A stretch of DNA of 64,000 nt from Arthrobacter sp. StoSoilA2 (lineage in GTDB: Bacteria; Actinomycetota; Actinomycetes; Actinomycetales; Micrococcaceae). This document shows, piece by piece, positions 48,854-56,929 of this stretch. Below the pieces are notes generated by a model. The model saw only the letters and a list, made by a program, of their open reading frames with translations, searched no databases and was not told where the DNA came from. The stretch covers positions 434,001-498,000 of the forward strand of contig NZ_AP024643.1 in the NCBI RefSeq assembly GCF_019977195.1, given 5' to 3'. A program made the position numbers and the translations under genes. Each line of letters opens with the position of its first letter. The stretch's first letter is position 1.

Positions 48854-50260
48854 ATGTCACAGTCCATCGCAGCACACCCTGACAGGCTCCTGCCCGCAGA
48901 TCCCGGCACGCGCAGCATCGCGCGCTCCTTGCTGGAGCGCGTCCAGGACCTGCCCATCATTTCTCCGCACGGCCACGTTGACGCCGCTGTCCTTGAACAG
49001 AACACGCCCTTCCCTGACCCTGCAGCGCTCCTGGTCAGCCCGGACCACTACGTCACCCGCCTGATCCACGCCAACGGTGTTCCGATGGATCAGTTGCTCA
49101 CAGGTACAGCGTCCGCGCCTGATTCGCGGGAGATTTGGAGGCAGTTCGTCCAGGCCTGGCCGCTGTTTGAGGGCACTGCCTCCGGGTACTGGCTGCGCAC
49201 CCAATTCCACGAAGTGTTCAAACTCGGCGCAGATCTCAGTGAGATGCCGGCTGACGCCAGCTATGAAGCGATCGCGGCGAAGCTGGTAGAGCCGGACTTC
49301 CGTCCTCGCCAGCTCTTCAAGGACTTCAACATTGAGGTCCTGGCCACCACGGATGATCCTCTGGACAACCTTGCCAGCCACAAGGCCCTCACCAATGACC
49401 CCAGCTTCAACGGCCGGGTGCTTCCAACGTTCCGCCCGGATGCTTATCTGAACGTGGCGCATCCCAGCTGGAACGCCAACGTTGATCGTCTGATCGAAAC
49501 TGCCGCCGACGGCGCAACGGGCTATGCAGGCTACATCGCGGCCCTGGAAAACCGGCGTCGCTACTTTGTAGAGCATGGCGCAGTTTCGGCGGATCACGGC
49601 GTGCGCACGCCTGCCACGCTCAAACTGCAAAGCGCAGAAGCTGAAGCACTCTTTGAACGTGCCCGTGCCGGCAAGGCTACAGCCCAGGATCGTGACGCGT
49701 TCGAGGCCCACATGATGTACCAGATGGCACGCATGTCAGTGGCCGACGGATTGGTCATGACCATCCACCCTGGCTCGTACCGGAATCACCATGGCCCCAC
49801 GTTCGAGTCCTTTGGTGCGGACACCGGCCACGATATTCCGTTCGCGGTTAACTACACCGAGGCCATCCGTCCGTTGCTGCAGGACTTTGGCACGGCCAAG
49901 GATTTCCACTTGGTGCTCTTCACACTCGATGAGACCGTTTTTTCCCGTGAACTCGCGCCGTTGGCCGGTTTCTATCCGTCTGTTTTCATCGGTGCGCCGT
50001 GGTGGTTCCTCGATGCTCCGGATGCCATGTTGCGCTTCCGTTCCGCAGTTACGGAAACCGCCGGTTTCTCGCGGTCCTCGGGCTTCATCGATGACACCCG
50101 CGCGTTCTGCTCAATTCCCGCACGGCACGACGCCTCCCGCAGGATTGAAGCTTCCTTCCTCGCGCGCCTTGTAGCCGAGCACCGCGTGACTGAAGCCCGC
50201 GCCCACGAGCTGATTCTCGACGTCGTCGATTCCTCGCCACGCAGGGTGTTCAAACTATGA
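48854..50260 (+). CDS. uxaC: glucuronate/galacturonate isomerase
   Basis: 468 residues, the family's usual length. It isomerises D-glucuronate to D-fructuronate (or galacturonate to tagaturonate). Amidohydrolase-superfamily barrel: PIISPHGHVDAAVLEQN carries the first His-x-His metal site, EVLATTDDPLD and VLPTFRPDAYLNV are family motifs, and later segments include MTIHPGSYRNH and GAPWWFLDAPDAMLRFR. No Shine-Dalgarno sequence precedes the ATG, consistent with a leaderless message. The next gene overlaps its stop by four bases. Confidence 0.95.
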   Translation: MSQSIAAHPDRLLPADPGTRSIARSLLERVQDLPIISPHGHVDAAVLEQNTPFPDPAALLVSPDHYVTRLIHANGVPMDQLLTGTASAPDSREIWRQFVQAWPLFEGTASGYWLRTQFHEVFKLGADLSEMPADASYEAIAAKLVEPDFRPRQLFKDFNIEVLATTDDPLDNLASHKALTNDPSFNGRVLPTFRPDAYLNVAHPSWNANVDRLIETAADGATGYAGYIAALENRRRYFVEHGAVSADHGVRTPATLKLQSAEAEALFERARAGKATAQDRDAFEAHMMYQMARMSVADGLVMTIHPGSYRNHHGPTFESFGADTGHDIPFAVNYTEAIRPLLQDFGTAKDFHLVLFTLDETVFSRELAPLAGFYPSVFIGAPWWFLDAPDAMLRFRSAVTETAGFSRSSGFIDDTRAFCSIPARHDASRRIEASFLARLVAEHRVTEARAHELILDVVDSSPRRVFKL

Positions 50261-51621
50261 GCGTCGATGGGCTCAGGCGATTGAACCGTGCGGTCAAGGC
50301 GGTTGAAAAGGCTCCCGTGCGCATTGTGCACCTGGGACTCGGGGCCTTTCACCGTTCGCACCAGGCCTGGTACACGCAGCATGCCGGTGACGCAGGGGAC
50401 TGGGGCATCGCCTCGTTCACAGGGCGTCGTCCGGATGCCGCCAAGGTCCTTGCGGAACAGGACGGCCTCTTTACGTTGGTGGAACGATCCGATGCAGGGG
50501 ATTCCTTTGAGGTTATAGGCAGCGTTGTAGAAGCCATCGACGGCGCCAACATTGAACGATTGGTTGAACTGGTCTCGGCACCGCAAACAGCGGTGATAAC
50601 ACTGACCATCACGGAAGCAGCCTACGCACACGGCGCGGATGACCTGCCGCGGTTGGTCGCGGGGGAGCAACCCACGACGCCGTTGGGCCGCTTGGTCCTT
50701 GGCCTCGCCGCCCGCAGGGAGGCCGACGCCGGACCCCTCGCTGTGGTTTCCTGCGACAACCTCTCTGACAATGGAAACGTGGCCCGTGCGGGCGTAGCGG
50801 AAATCGCCCTGGGCTTGGACCCCGGACTCGCCGCCTGGATCGACAACAACGTCAGCTTTGTCAGCACATCGGTGGACCGCATCACGCCCCGCACTACGGC
50901 TGACGATGTAGCGCTGGTCGGTGAGCAGTGCGGGTACCGGGACGAAGCCCCGGTGGTCACTGAACCTTTCCGCAACTGGGTGCTGAGCGGCCATTTCCCC
51001 CTCGGGCGTCCACGTTGGGAAGACGCTGGAGCGGTCTTCGTGGATGACATCGAACCCTACGAAAACCGCAAACTTTGGCTCCTCAATGGCGCGCATTCCA
51101 TCCTGGCTTACGCAGGGCAGTTGCGCGGCCACACCACAGTGGCCCAGGCCCTGGGCGATGCGGTATGCCGTGAGGTGGTAGAGGAATTCTGGGACGAAGC
51201 CGCCAGGCACCTTTCCGGCGGGGAACTCCATATCCCTGAATACCGGGCTGCATTGCTTGAACGTTTTGGAAACTCCCGGATCGCACATCATCTGGCCCAG
51301 ATTGCCATGGACGGCAGCACCAAGCTCCGGATGCGTGCACTGCCGGTTCTCCGTGCGGAGCGCGCCGCCGGGCGAAGCGGCACTGCTGCGGCGAGAATGA
51401 TCGCGGTGTGGTCTGCCTACATCGCGGTGAATCCTGAGCTTCAGGATCCCAGGGCTTCAGGCATTGCGGCTGCGAATGAACTCTCCGAAGGTGCCCGGGT
51501 TGCGGCGTTGCTGCGGCTTTTGGATCCAGACCTTGCCGGTGAGCCAGGAGTCGTGGAGCTGATCCAGGAGCTGACCCCGGTTTGGGCCACTCACCGTGCC
51601 GGGACAGGAACTGCAGCCTAG
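50257..51621 (+). CDS. uxuB: fructuronate reductase (mannitol dehydrogenase family)
   Basis: 454 residues. Polyol-dehydrogenase family with the N-terminal GLGAFHRSHQAWYT cofactor segment, SCDNLSDNG, the DRITPRTT motif and the catalytic KLWLLNGAHS (the Lys-x-x-x-x-Asn-x-x-His pattern). With UxaC upstream and mannonate dehydratase downstream, it should reduce D-fructuronate to D-mannonate with NADH. Starts with an ATGA overlap on uxaC. Confidence 0.93.
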   Translation: MSVDGLRRLNRAVKAVEKAPVRIVHLGLGAFHRSHQAWYTQHAGDAGDWGIASFTGRRPDAAKVLAEQDGLFTLVERSDAGDSFEVIGSVVEAIDGANIERLVELVSAPQTAVITLTITEAAYAHGADDLPRLVAGEQPTTPLGRLVLGLAARREADAGPLAVVSCDNLSDNGNVARAGVAEIALGLDPGLAAWIDNNVSFVSTSVDRITPRTTADDVALVGEQCGYRDEAPVVTEPFRNWVLSGHFPLGRPRWEDAGAVFVDDIEPYENRKLWLLNGAHSILAYAGQLRGHTTVAQALGDAVCREVVEEFWDEAARHLSGGELHIPEYRAALLERFGNSRIAHHLAQIAMDGSTKLRMRALPVLRAERAAGRSGTAAARMIAVWSAYIAVNPELQDPRASGIAAANELSEGARVAALLRLLDPDLAGEPGVVELIQELTPVWATHRAGTGTAA

Positions 51622-51655
51622 GCTTCCCTTTTCCGAGGCTCGCGCGGTTGTCGCA

Positions 51656-51695
51656 CTGGCAACCGATTGCCAAAAATGGCAAACAATTCTAGACT
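51656..51695 (+). promoter_or_regulatory. LacI operator and promoter of manD
   Basis: Operator CTGGCAACCGATTGCCAA at 51656-51673. Its right half TTGCCA (51667-51672) is the -35, with a 17-bp spacer to the -10 TAGACT (51690-51695). A further TGGCAAAC half-site follows at 51677-51684. The manD start is 80 bases downstream. Confidence 0.8.
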
Positions 51696-51775
51696 CGTAT
51701 TCAGTATTTGTGGTGAATATCGCATTGAGGCGAGAAGGAACCCTTCAACCCAGCCCAATCCCGAAAGGAAAAGCT

Positions 51776-53005
51776 GTGAAAATCATTGCCGCTGAAGTCT
51801 TCGTGACCAGCCCCTCCCGGAACTTCGTCACTCTGCGCATCACCACCGAAGACGGGGTGACGGGCATTGGTGACGCGACGCTGAACGGCCGGGAACTCGC
51901 CGTCGCCGCCTATCTCAAGGAGCATGTTGCGCAGCTGTTGATCGGGAAGGATCCGCACCGGATCGAGGACACGTGGCAGTTCCTGTACCGCAGCTCGTAC
52001 TGGCGCCGGGGCCCGGTGACCATGGCCGCGATCGCTGCCGTGGACATGGCGTTGTGGGACATCAAGGGCAAGGTGGCCGGCATGCCCGTCTACCAGTTGC
52101 TGGGTGGCGCATCCCGGAACGGGCTGCGCGCCTACGGGCATGCCTCGGGTTCGGACATTCCCTCGCTTTTTGACTCGGTCCGTGAGCATCTGGAACTCGG
52201 CTACAAGTCCATCCGAATCCAGACCGCGGTCCCGGGCATCAAGGCTGTGTACGGGGTTGCCGCCCAGGCCCAGGCGTCTGGCGAGCGGTACGACTACGAG
52301 CCCGCAGGCCGCGGGAACTTCCCGTTGGAGGAGGATTGGGACACCCGCGCGTACCTGCGCCACTTGCCCACGGTTTTCGAAGCCGTCCGGAATGAGTTCG
52401 GCCCGGAAATTCCGTTGCTCCACGATGGCCACCACCGCATGACGCCCATCCAGGCGGCCAAGCTTGGCAAGGCACTGGAACCGTACGACCTGTTCTGGTT
52501 GGAGGACTGCACACCGGCCGAGAACCAGGAAGGCCTGCGCCTGGTCCGCCAGCACACCACAACGCCGCTGGCCATCGGCGAAATCTTCAATACCGTGTGG
52601 GACTACCAGACCCTCATCAAGGAACAACTGATCGACTACGTCCGCGCGGCCTCCACACACTTTGGCGGTATCTCCCCGCTGAAGAAGGTCATGGACTTCG
52701 CCGCCCAGTACCAGATCAAGTCCGGCTTCCACGGCCCCACGGACATCTCCCCGGTGGGCTTCGCCGCCCAGTTGCACGTTGGCCTGGCCATCCACAACTA
52801 CGGCATCCAGGAATACATGCAGCACTCGGACAAGACCAACGAAGTCTTCCAGCAGTCCATGACCTTCAAGGACGGTTACCTGCACCCCGGGGACGAGCCC
52901 GGCATCGGCGTCGAGTTCAACGAGGAAGCGGCCGCTGCGTTCCCGTACCAGCAGGCATACCTGCCGTACAACCGCCTCGTGGACGGCACGGTCCATGACT
53001 GGTAG
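51776..53005 (+). CDS. manD: D-mannonate dehydratase, enolase superfamily (ManD)
   Basis: 409 residues from a GTG at 51776 with GAAAGGAAAAG upstream; the frame is open from 51596 but the family N-terminus is KIIAAEVFVTSPSRNFVTLR. It dehydrates D-mannonate to 2-keto-3-deoxygluconate. Metal ligands and catalytic residues are visible in LLHDGHHRMTP (Asp and the catalytic His), FWLEDCTP (Glu), LAIGEIFN (Glu) and the late SGFHGPTDIS (His). YRSSYWRRGPVTMAAIAAVD is the ManD-specific active-site loop. This family varies in efficiency and some members prefer D-gluconate, but the operon favours mannonate. It overlaps the next gene by 11 bases. Confidence 0.93.
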   Translation: MKIIAAEVFVTSPSRNFVTLRITTEDGVTGIGDATLNGRELAVAAYLKEHVAQLLIGKDPHRIEDTWQFLYRSSYWRRGPVTMAAIAAVDMALWDIKGKVAGMPVYQLLGGASRNGLRAYGHASGSDIPSLFDSVREHLELGYKSIRIQTAVPGIKAVYGVAAQAQASGERYDYEPAGRGNFPLEEDWDTRAYLRHLPTVFEAVRNEFGPEIPLLHDGHHRMTPIQAAKLGKALEPYDLFWLEDCTPAENQEGLRLVRQHTTTPLAIGEIFNTVWDYQTLIKEQLIDYVRAASTHFGGISPLKKVMDFAAQYQIKSGFHGPTDISPVGFAAQLHVGLAIHNYGIQEYMQHSDKTNEVFQQSMTFKDGYLHPGDEPGIGVEFNEEAAAAFPYQQAYLPYNRLVDGTVHDW

Positions 53006-55280
53006 GCCGGTTCCTTCGGCAGGCGACGCCCGGCACCACATCGTGGTGATGGGCGTGGCCGGCTGCGGCAAGAGCACCGTGGGCGCCGCCCTCGCTGAAC
53101 GCCTCGGAGCTGAATTCCTCGACGGCGATTCGCTGCACCCGCAATCAAACATCGACAAGATGGCCTCGGGTACTCCGCTGAACGACGACGACCGGGCACC
53201 CTGGTTGGCCGAAATCGGCAGGCGCTTCACGGCGTCGAACTCTGCTCTTGTTATTGCCTGCAGCGCCCTCAAGCGCTCCTACCGGGACATCATCCGCAGC
53301 GGCGATCCATCCGTGGTGTTCGTGCACCTGTATGGCACGCGTGAGTTGCTGAATGAGCGCATGAACGCCCGACCCGGCCACTTCATGCCAGCCTCGCTCC
53401 TTGATTCACAATTAGCTACTTTGGAGCCCTTGCAGGACGACGAAGCGGGAATAGTCCTGGATATCGCCTTATCCGTGGAGGAGATCGTCGATGAAGTGAC
53501 CCTGGCTTTGAGTGGACATGCTGAAGCGCCGTCCAGGCCATTCCTGGTGGACCTCAAAGCTGCTCCCTTCCATCTTGACGACGCAGCTGTCGCATGGGTG
53601 GAGAACACGATCGGCTCAATGACCCTCGAGGAGAAGGTCGGGCAGCTGTTCATCAACCACAACAACGATTACTCCCCGGAGTACCTCGACGGCGTGCTGG
53701 AGAAATTCCATGTGGGCGGCATGCGCTACCGGCCGGGTCCCTCGACGGCTGTCCAGGAACACATCCGTTACGCGCAGTCCAAAACCCGCATCCCGCTGCT
53801 CATCGCTTCCAACCCGGAGATGGGTGGCGCGGGCAGTTGCGACGACGGCACGTTCGTGGCCACGCACCTGCAGGCTGGTTCACACCCGGACAAGGCAATC
53901 GCCCGGCAAATGGGCCAGGTTGCCGGCGTCGAAACGGCTGCGCTGGGCTGTAACTGGGCGTTCGCGCCGATCGTGGACATCCACTACAACTGGCGGAACA
54001 CGGTCATCTCCACCCGGGCGTTCGGCAATACGCCGGAGATTGTGGTGGAGCGTGCCAAGGAGTACTTCGACGGAATCAGCGAGTCACCAACTGTTTGCGC
54101 CGTGAAGCATTTCCCGGGCGACGGTATTGATGAACGCGACCAGCATGTAGTCACGTCCTACAACACGCTCGACTATGACCAGTGGAACGAGACGTACGGG
54201 CACGTGTACCGCGAAATGATCGGGCACGGCGTGCAGTCGATCATGGTAGGGCACATCGGTGCACCCGAGGTGTCCAGGCACTTCCGTCCCGGGCTGTCGG
54301 ACTCCGAGGTGTTGCCGGCGACACTCGCTCCTGAACTGTTGCAGGACCTGCTGCGAGGCGAGCTCGGCTTCAACGGGCTGGTGCTCACGGACGCTTCGCT
54401 CATGGTCGGTTTGACGCAGGCAATGAAGCGGCGCGATTTGGTGCCTGCCACCATCGCGGCCGGCTGCGACATGTTCCTCTTCTTCCGCGATCCCGACGAG
54501 GACTTCCAATACATGGTGGACGGCTACAAATCCGGCGTCATCACGGAGGCCCGTCTCCACGATGCGTTGCGCAGGATCCTGGGGTTGAAGGCAACGCTGG
54601 GATTGCACCGGATTGAGCGTGACGATCTGGTGCCGTCCGCAGAAGCATTGGCCGTCATCGGCAGCGACGCGCACCGTGCAATTGCCGCAGACGTTGCGGA
54701 CAAGACCGTCACGCTTGTCAAGGACACAGCCCGGAACCTGCCCATCACGCCTGAGACGCACAAACGCATCCGGCTCTATGGCATTTCGGGCGGGGCCGAC
54801 TTTACCCGCGCAGATCCGCTGGCATATTTGGACACGGTCAAGGAGGAACTGGAATCCGCGGGTTTTGAAGTGCATATCTTCAAAACAGCGGAGCAGCGTG
54901 AAGCTGCGGGGGAGCCCGGCATGAACTTCATGAGGGTGCTCGCCGAGGAAGCAACGGGCGACTACGCGGAGAAGTACGACGCCGCATTCGTGTTTGCCAA
55001 CGTCAAGGGCTTCGCGCAGGAGGCCGCAATACGGATCAAGTGGTCCTCGCCCATGGCTGCTGAAATTCCTTGGTACGCCACGGAAGTTCCCACTGTCTTT
55101 GTTTCCCTGAACCAGCCGAACCATCTGATCGATGTACCCATGGTCAAGACCGCCATTCACGCTCACGCAGGAACGCGCGAGGCCATCCGTGCCACCATCC
55201 TGAAAATCCAAGGTAAGTCCGAGTTCCAGGGGACGTTCAACGAGAACGTCTTCTGCGATTCGTTCGACACCCGGCTCTAG
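52995..55280 (+). CDS. gluconokinase-GH3 glycosidase fusion protein
   Basis: 761 residues in one unbroken frame. Residues about 13-170 are a complete GntK-type gluconokinase: P-loop GVAGCGKSTVG, DGDSLHPQSNIDKM, ACSALKRSYRD, NARPGHFMPASLLDSQLATL. After a short linker, residues about 180-761 form a glycoside hydrolase family 3 protein of the NagZ-like type: MTLEEKVGQLFINHNN, the KHFPGDGIDERDQH His-Asp dyad loop and nucleophile Asp in GLVLTDASLMVG, plus a C-terminal Rossmann-like domain. The kinase phosphorylates gluconate; the hydrolase would release sugar from beta-glycosides. No signal peptide, so both act in the cytoplasm. No in-frame start with a ribosome site lies near the junction, so a single bifunctional product is expected. 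Confidence 0.9.
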   Translation: MTGRPVPSAGDARHHIVVMGVAGCGKSTVGAALAERLGAEFLDGDSLHPQSNIDKMASGTPLNDDDRAPWLAEIGRRFTASNSALVIACSALKRSYRDIIRSGDPSVVFVHLYGTRELLNERMNARPGHFMPASLLDSQLATLEPLQDDEAGIVLDIALSVEEIVDEVTLALSGHAEAPSRPFLVDLKAAPFHLDDAAVAWVENTIGSMTLEEKVGQLFINHNNDYSPEYLDGVLEKFHVGGMRYRPGPSTAVQEHIRYAQSKTRIPLLIASNPEMGGAGSCDDGTFVATHLQAGSHPDKAIARQMGQVAGVETAALGCNWAFAPIVDIHYNWRNTVISTRAFGNTPEIVVERAKEYFDGISESPTVCAVKHFPGDGIDERDQHVVTSYNTLDYDQWNETYGHVYREMIGHGVQSIMVGHIGAPEVSRHFRPGLSDSEVLPATLAPELLQDLLRGELGFNGLVLTDASLMVGLTQAMKRRDLVPATIAAGCDMFLFFRDPDEDFQYMVDGYKSGVITEARLHDALRRILGLKATLGLHRIERDDLVPSAEALAVIGSDAHRAIAADVADKTVTLVKDTARNLPITPETHKRIRLYGISGGADFTRADPLAYLDTVKEELESAGFEVHIFKTAEQREAAGEPGMNFMRVLAEEATGDYAEKYDAAFVFANVKGFAQEAAIRIKWSSPMAAEIPWYATEVPTVFVSLNQPNHLIDVPMVKTAIHAHAGTREAIRATILKIQGKSEFQGTFNENVFCDSFDTRL

Positions 55281-55334
55281 CTCCCCACTTTCGGCGGGGT
55301 CGTGCTCCTCCACGCCATCACGGTGGAGCCTGGA

Positions 55335-55372
55335 AGCCCGGCACTGCCCACAAGGCGGTGCCGGGCTCTTCC
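55335..55372 (+). terminator. terminator of the uronate operon
   Basis: AGCCCGGCAC (55335-55344) pairs with GTGCCGGGCT (55358-55367), extended by TGCC/GGCG, and is followed by CTTCCTTTCC. It starts 55 bases after the fusion gene stop. Confidence 0.85.
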
Positions 55373-55400
55373 TTTCCCAGGGAACGCGAACGCGCGCCAA

Positions 55401-55517
55401 TTGTGAACGCTAACAACGATTCAGTCAAGAATTTCCCGCACGGATTACTGCCGAGTAGCGTTATAACCAAATTGTGATCCAATCCACTTGACCGACGGTA
55501 TTGTTAGCGTTCACAAT
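55401..55517 (+). promoter_or_regulatory. paired LacI-type operators and promoter of the ChvE transporter operon
   Basis: Site A, TTGTGAACGCTAACAA (55401-55416), is the exact reverse complement of site B, TTGTTAGCGTTCACAA (55501-55516); they are 100 bp apart. Site B sits inside a promoter with -35 TTGACC (55488-55493), an 18-bp spacer and -10 CACAAT (55512-55517). The spacing suits repression by looping. The LacI at 59871-60920 is the likely binder. Together with the terminator this accounts for the gap 55281-55649. Confidence 0.75.
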
Positions 55518-55649
55518 GGCAGTCGTATCACCTTGAAGTGGCATGTGCCGCCCCCAGCACACAGGCCAACCCAGCTTCACCGTGCCGGACGCGCAGATGC
55601 TCCGGCTGCATCAGAGTTCGCGGCAAAGCTGCCGCGGAAGGAGAGCATC

Positions 55650-56774
55650 GTGAGATTAAAGAAACTCCTGGGCGCCGTAGCGGTTGTCCTTACCTTGACC
55701 GTGGGAGCCACGGGCTGCGGGAGCCGCGGAGGAGCTGCAGAATCCAGCAGCACCGCCAAGCCCAGCGATTCGCTGGTAGGCATTTCGATGCCGACCCAGA
55801 CGTCCGAGCGTTGGATTGCCGATGGCGCCAACGTTGAGAAATCCTTGAAGGACCTTGGTTACAAGACTGACCTGCAGTTCGCCAACGATGACATCCCTAC
55901 GCAGGTCTCCCAGATCGAGAACATGCTGACCAAGGGCGCCAAGGCACTGATCATCGCAGCAATTGACGGCACCACGCTGACCGACGTCCTGGCCAAGGCC
56001 AAGGAACAGAACGTTAAGGTCATCGCCTACGACCGCCTCATCAACGGAACACCGAACGTTGACTACTACACCACCTTCGACAACTACACCGTAGGTGTCC
56101 AGCAGGCTACGTCACTGCTCACCGGCCTTGGCCTGGTGGACGCAAGTGGCAAGAAGGTTGAAGGCAAGGGCCCGTTCAACGTGGAGCTCTTCGCCGGAAG
56201 CCCGGATGACAACAACGCCAACTTCTTCTGGACTGGCGCCATGGACACCCTCAAGCCGTACCTGGATGCAGGCACCTTGAAGGTTCCCAGCGGCCAGACC
56301 AAGTTCGAGCAGGCAGCCATCCTGCGCTGGCAGGCACCCGTTGCCCAGAAGCGCATGGAAGACATCCTGACCTCGGCTTACAGCTCCGGCACCAAGCTGG
56401 ACGGTGTGCTCTCCCCGTATGACGGCCTGTCCATCGGCATCATCTCGGCCCTGACCAGCACGGGTGGCTACTCCACTGGAAAGCTGCCGGTAGTTACCGG
56501 CCAGGATGCCGAAAAGGGCTCCGTGAAGTCCATCATCGCCGGCGAGCAGTACTCCACGATCTTCAAGGACACCCGCCAGCTCGGAGCTCAGGCCGTGAAG
56601 ATGGTTGACGCCGTGCTCAAGGGCAACGAGCCGGAAACGAACGACACCAAGACCTACAACAACAAGGTCAAGGTTGTTCCGGCCTTCCTCCTGAAGTCCG
56701 TCATCATCACCAAGGACAACTACAAGAAGGAACTCATCGACTCGGGCTACTACAAGGAATCCGACGTCAAGTAA
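55650..56774 (+). CDS. chvE: multiple-sugar ABC substrate-binding lipoprotein (ChvE-like)
   Basis: 374 residues from a GTG at 55650 with GGAAGGAGAG upstream. Lipoprotein signal with Cys23 in VGATGCGS. Periplasmic-binding fold of the ribose/galactose class: GISMPTQTSERWIADGANVE, IIAAIDGTTLTDVLAKAKEQ, VIAYDRLINGTPNVDYYTTF and the late PVVTGQDAEKGSVKSI, which together are characteristic of ChvE/XylF-type proteins that bind several monosaccharides (galactose, arabinose, xylose, glucuronate). First gene of a three-gene transporter. Confidence 0.92.
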   Translation: MRLKKLLGAVAVVLTLTVGATGCGSRGGAAESSSTAKPSDSLVGISMPTQTSERWIADGANVEKSLKDLGYKTDLQFANDDIPTQVSQIENMLTKGAKALIIAAIDGTTLTDVLAKAKEQNVKVIAYDRLINGTPNVDYYTTFDNYTVGVQQATSLLTGLGLVDASGKKVEGKGPFNVELFAGSPDDNNANFFWTGAMDTLKPYLDAGTLKVPSGQTKFEQAAILRWQAPVAQKRMEDILTSAYSSGTKLDGVLSPYDGLSIGIISALTSTGGYSTGKLPVVTGQDAEKGSVKSIIAGEQYSTIFKDTRQLGAQAVKMVDAVLKGNEPETNDTKTYNNKVKVVPAFLLKSVIITKDNYKKELIDSGYYKESDVK

Positions 56775-56785
56775 GCACTTCCTTC

Positions 56786-56869
56786 GGGTTGTGGTCCCGC
56801 TGCCAGAGCGCTGCCAAGCGCTGCTAAAGCGCCACCAGAGCGCTGCCAAGCGGGGCGGGGCCACAACCC
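56786..56869 (+). promoter_or_regulatory. intercistronic stem-loop with 18-bp direct repeats
   Basis: GGGTTGTGG (56786-56794) pairs exactly with CCACAACCC (56861-56869). Inside, CCAGAGCGCTGCCAAGCG occurs twice (56803-56820 and 56835-56852). Placed between binding-protein and ATPase genes, it probably lowers read-through or protects the upstream message so that the binding protein is made in excess. Confidence 0.65.
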
Positions 56870-56929
56870 ACCATGAGCCGGCCGAATCCCCGGCCAGGCC
56901 AAGTTCCAACCAGTCAGTGGGAATTGACG

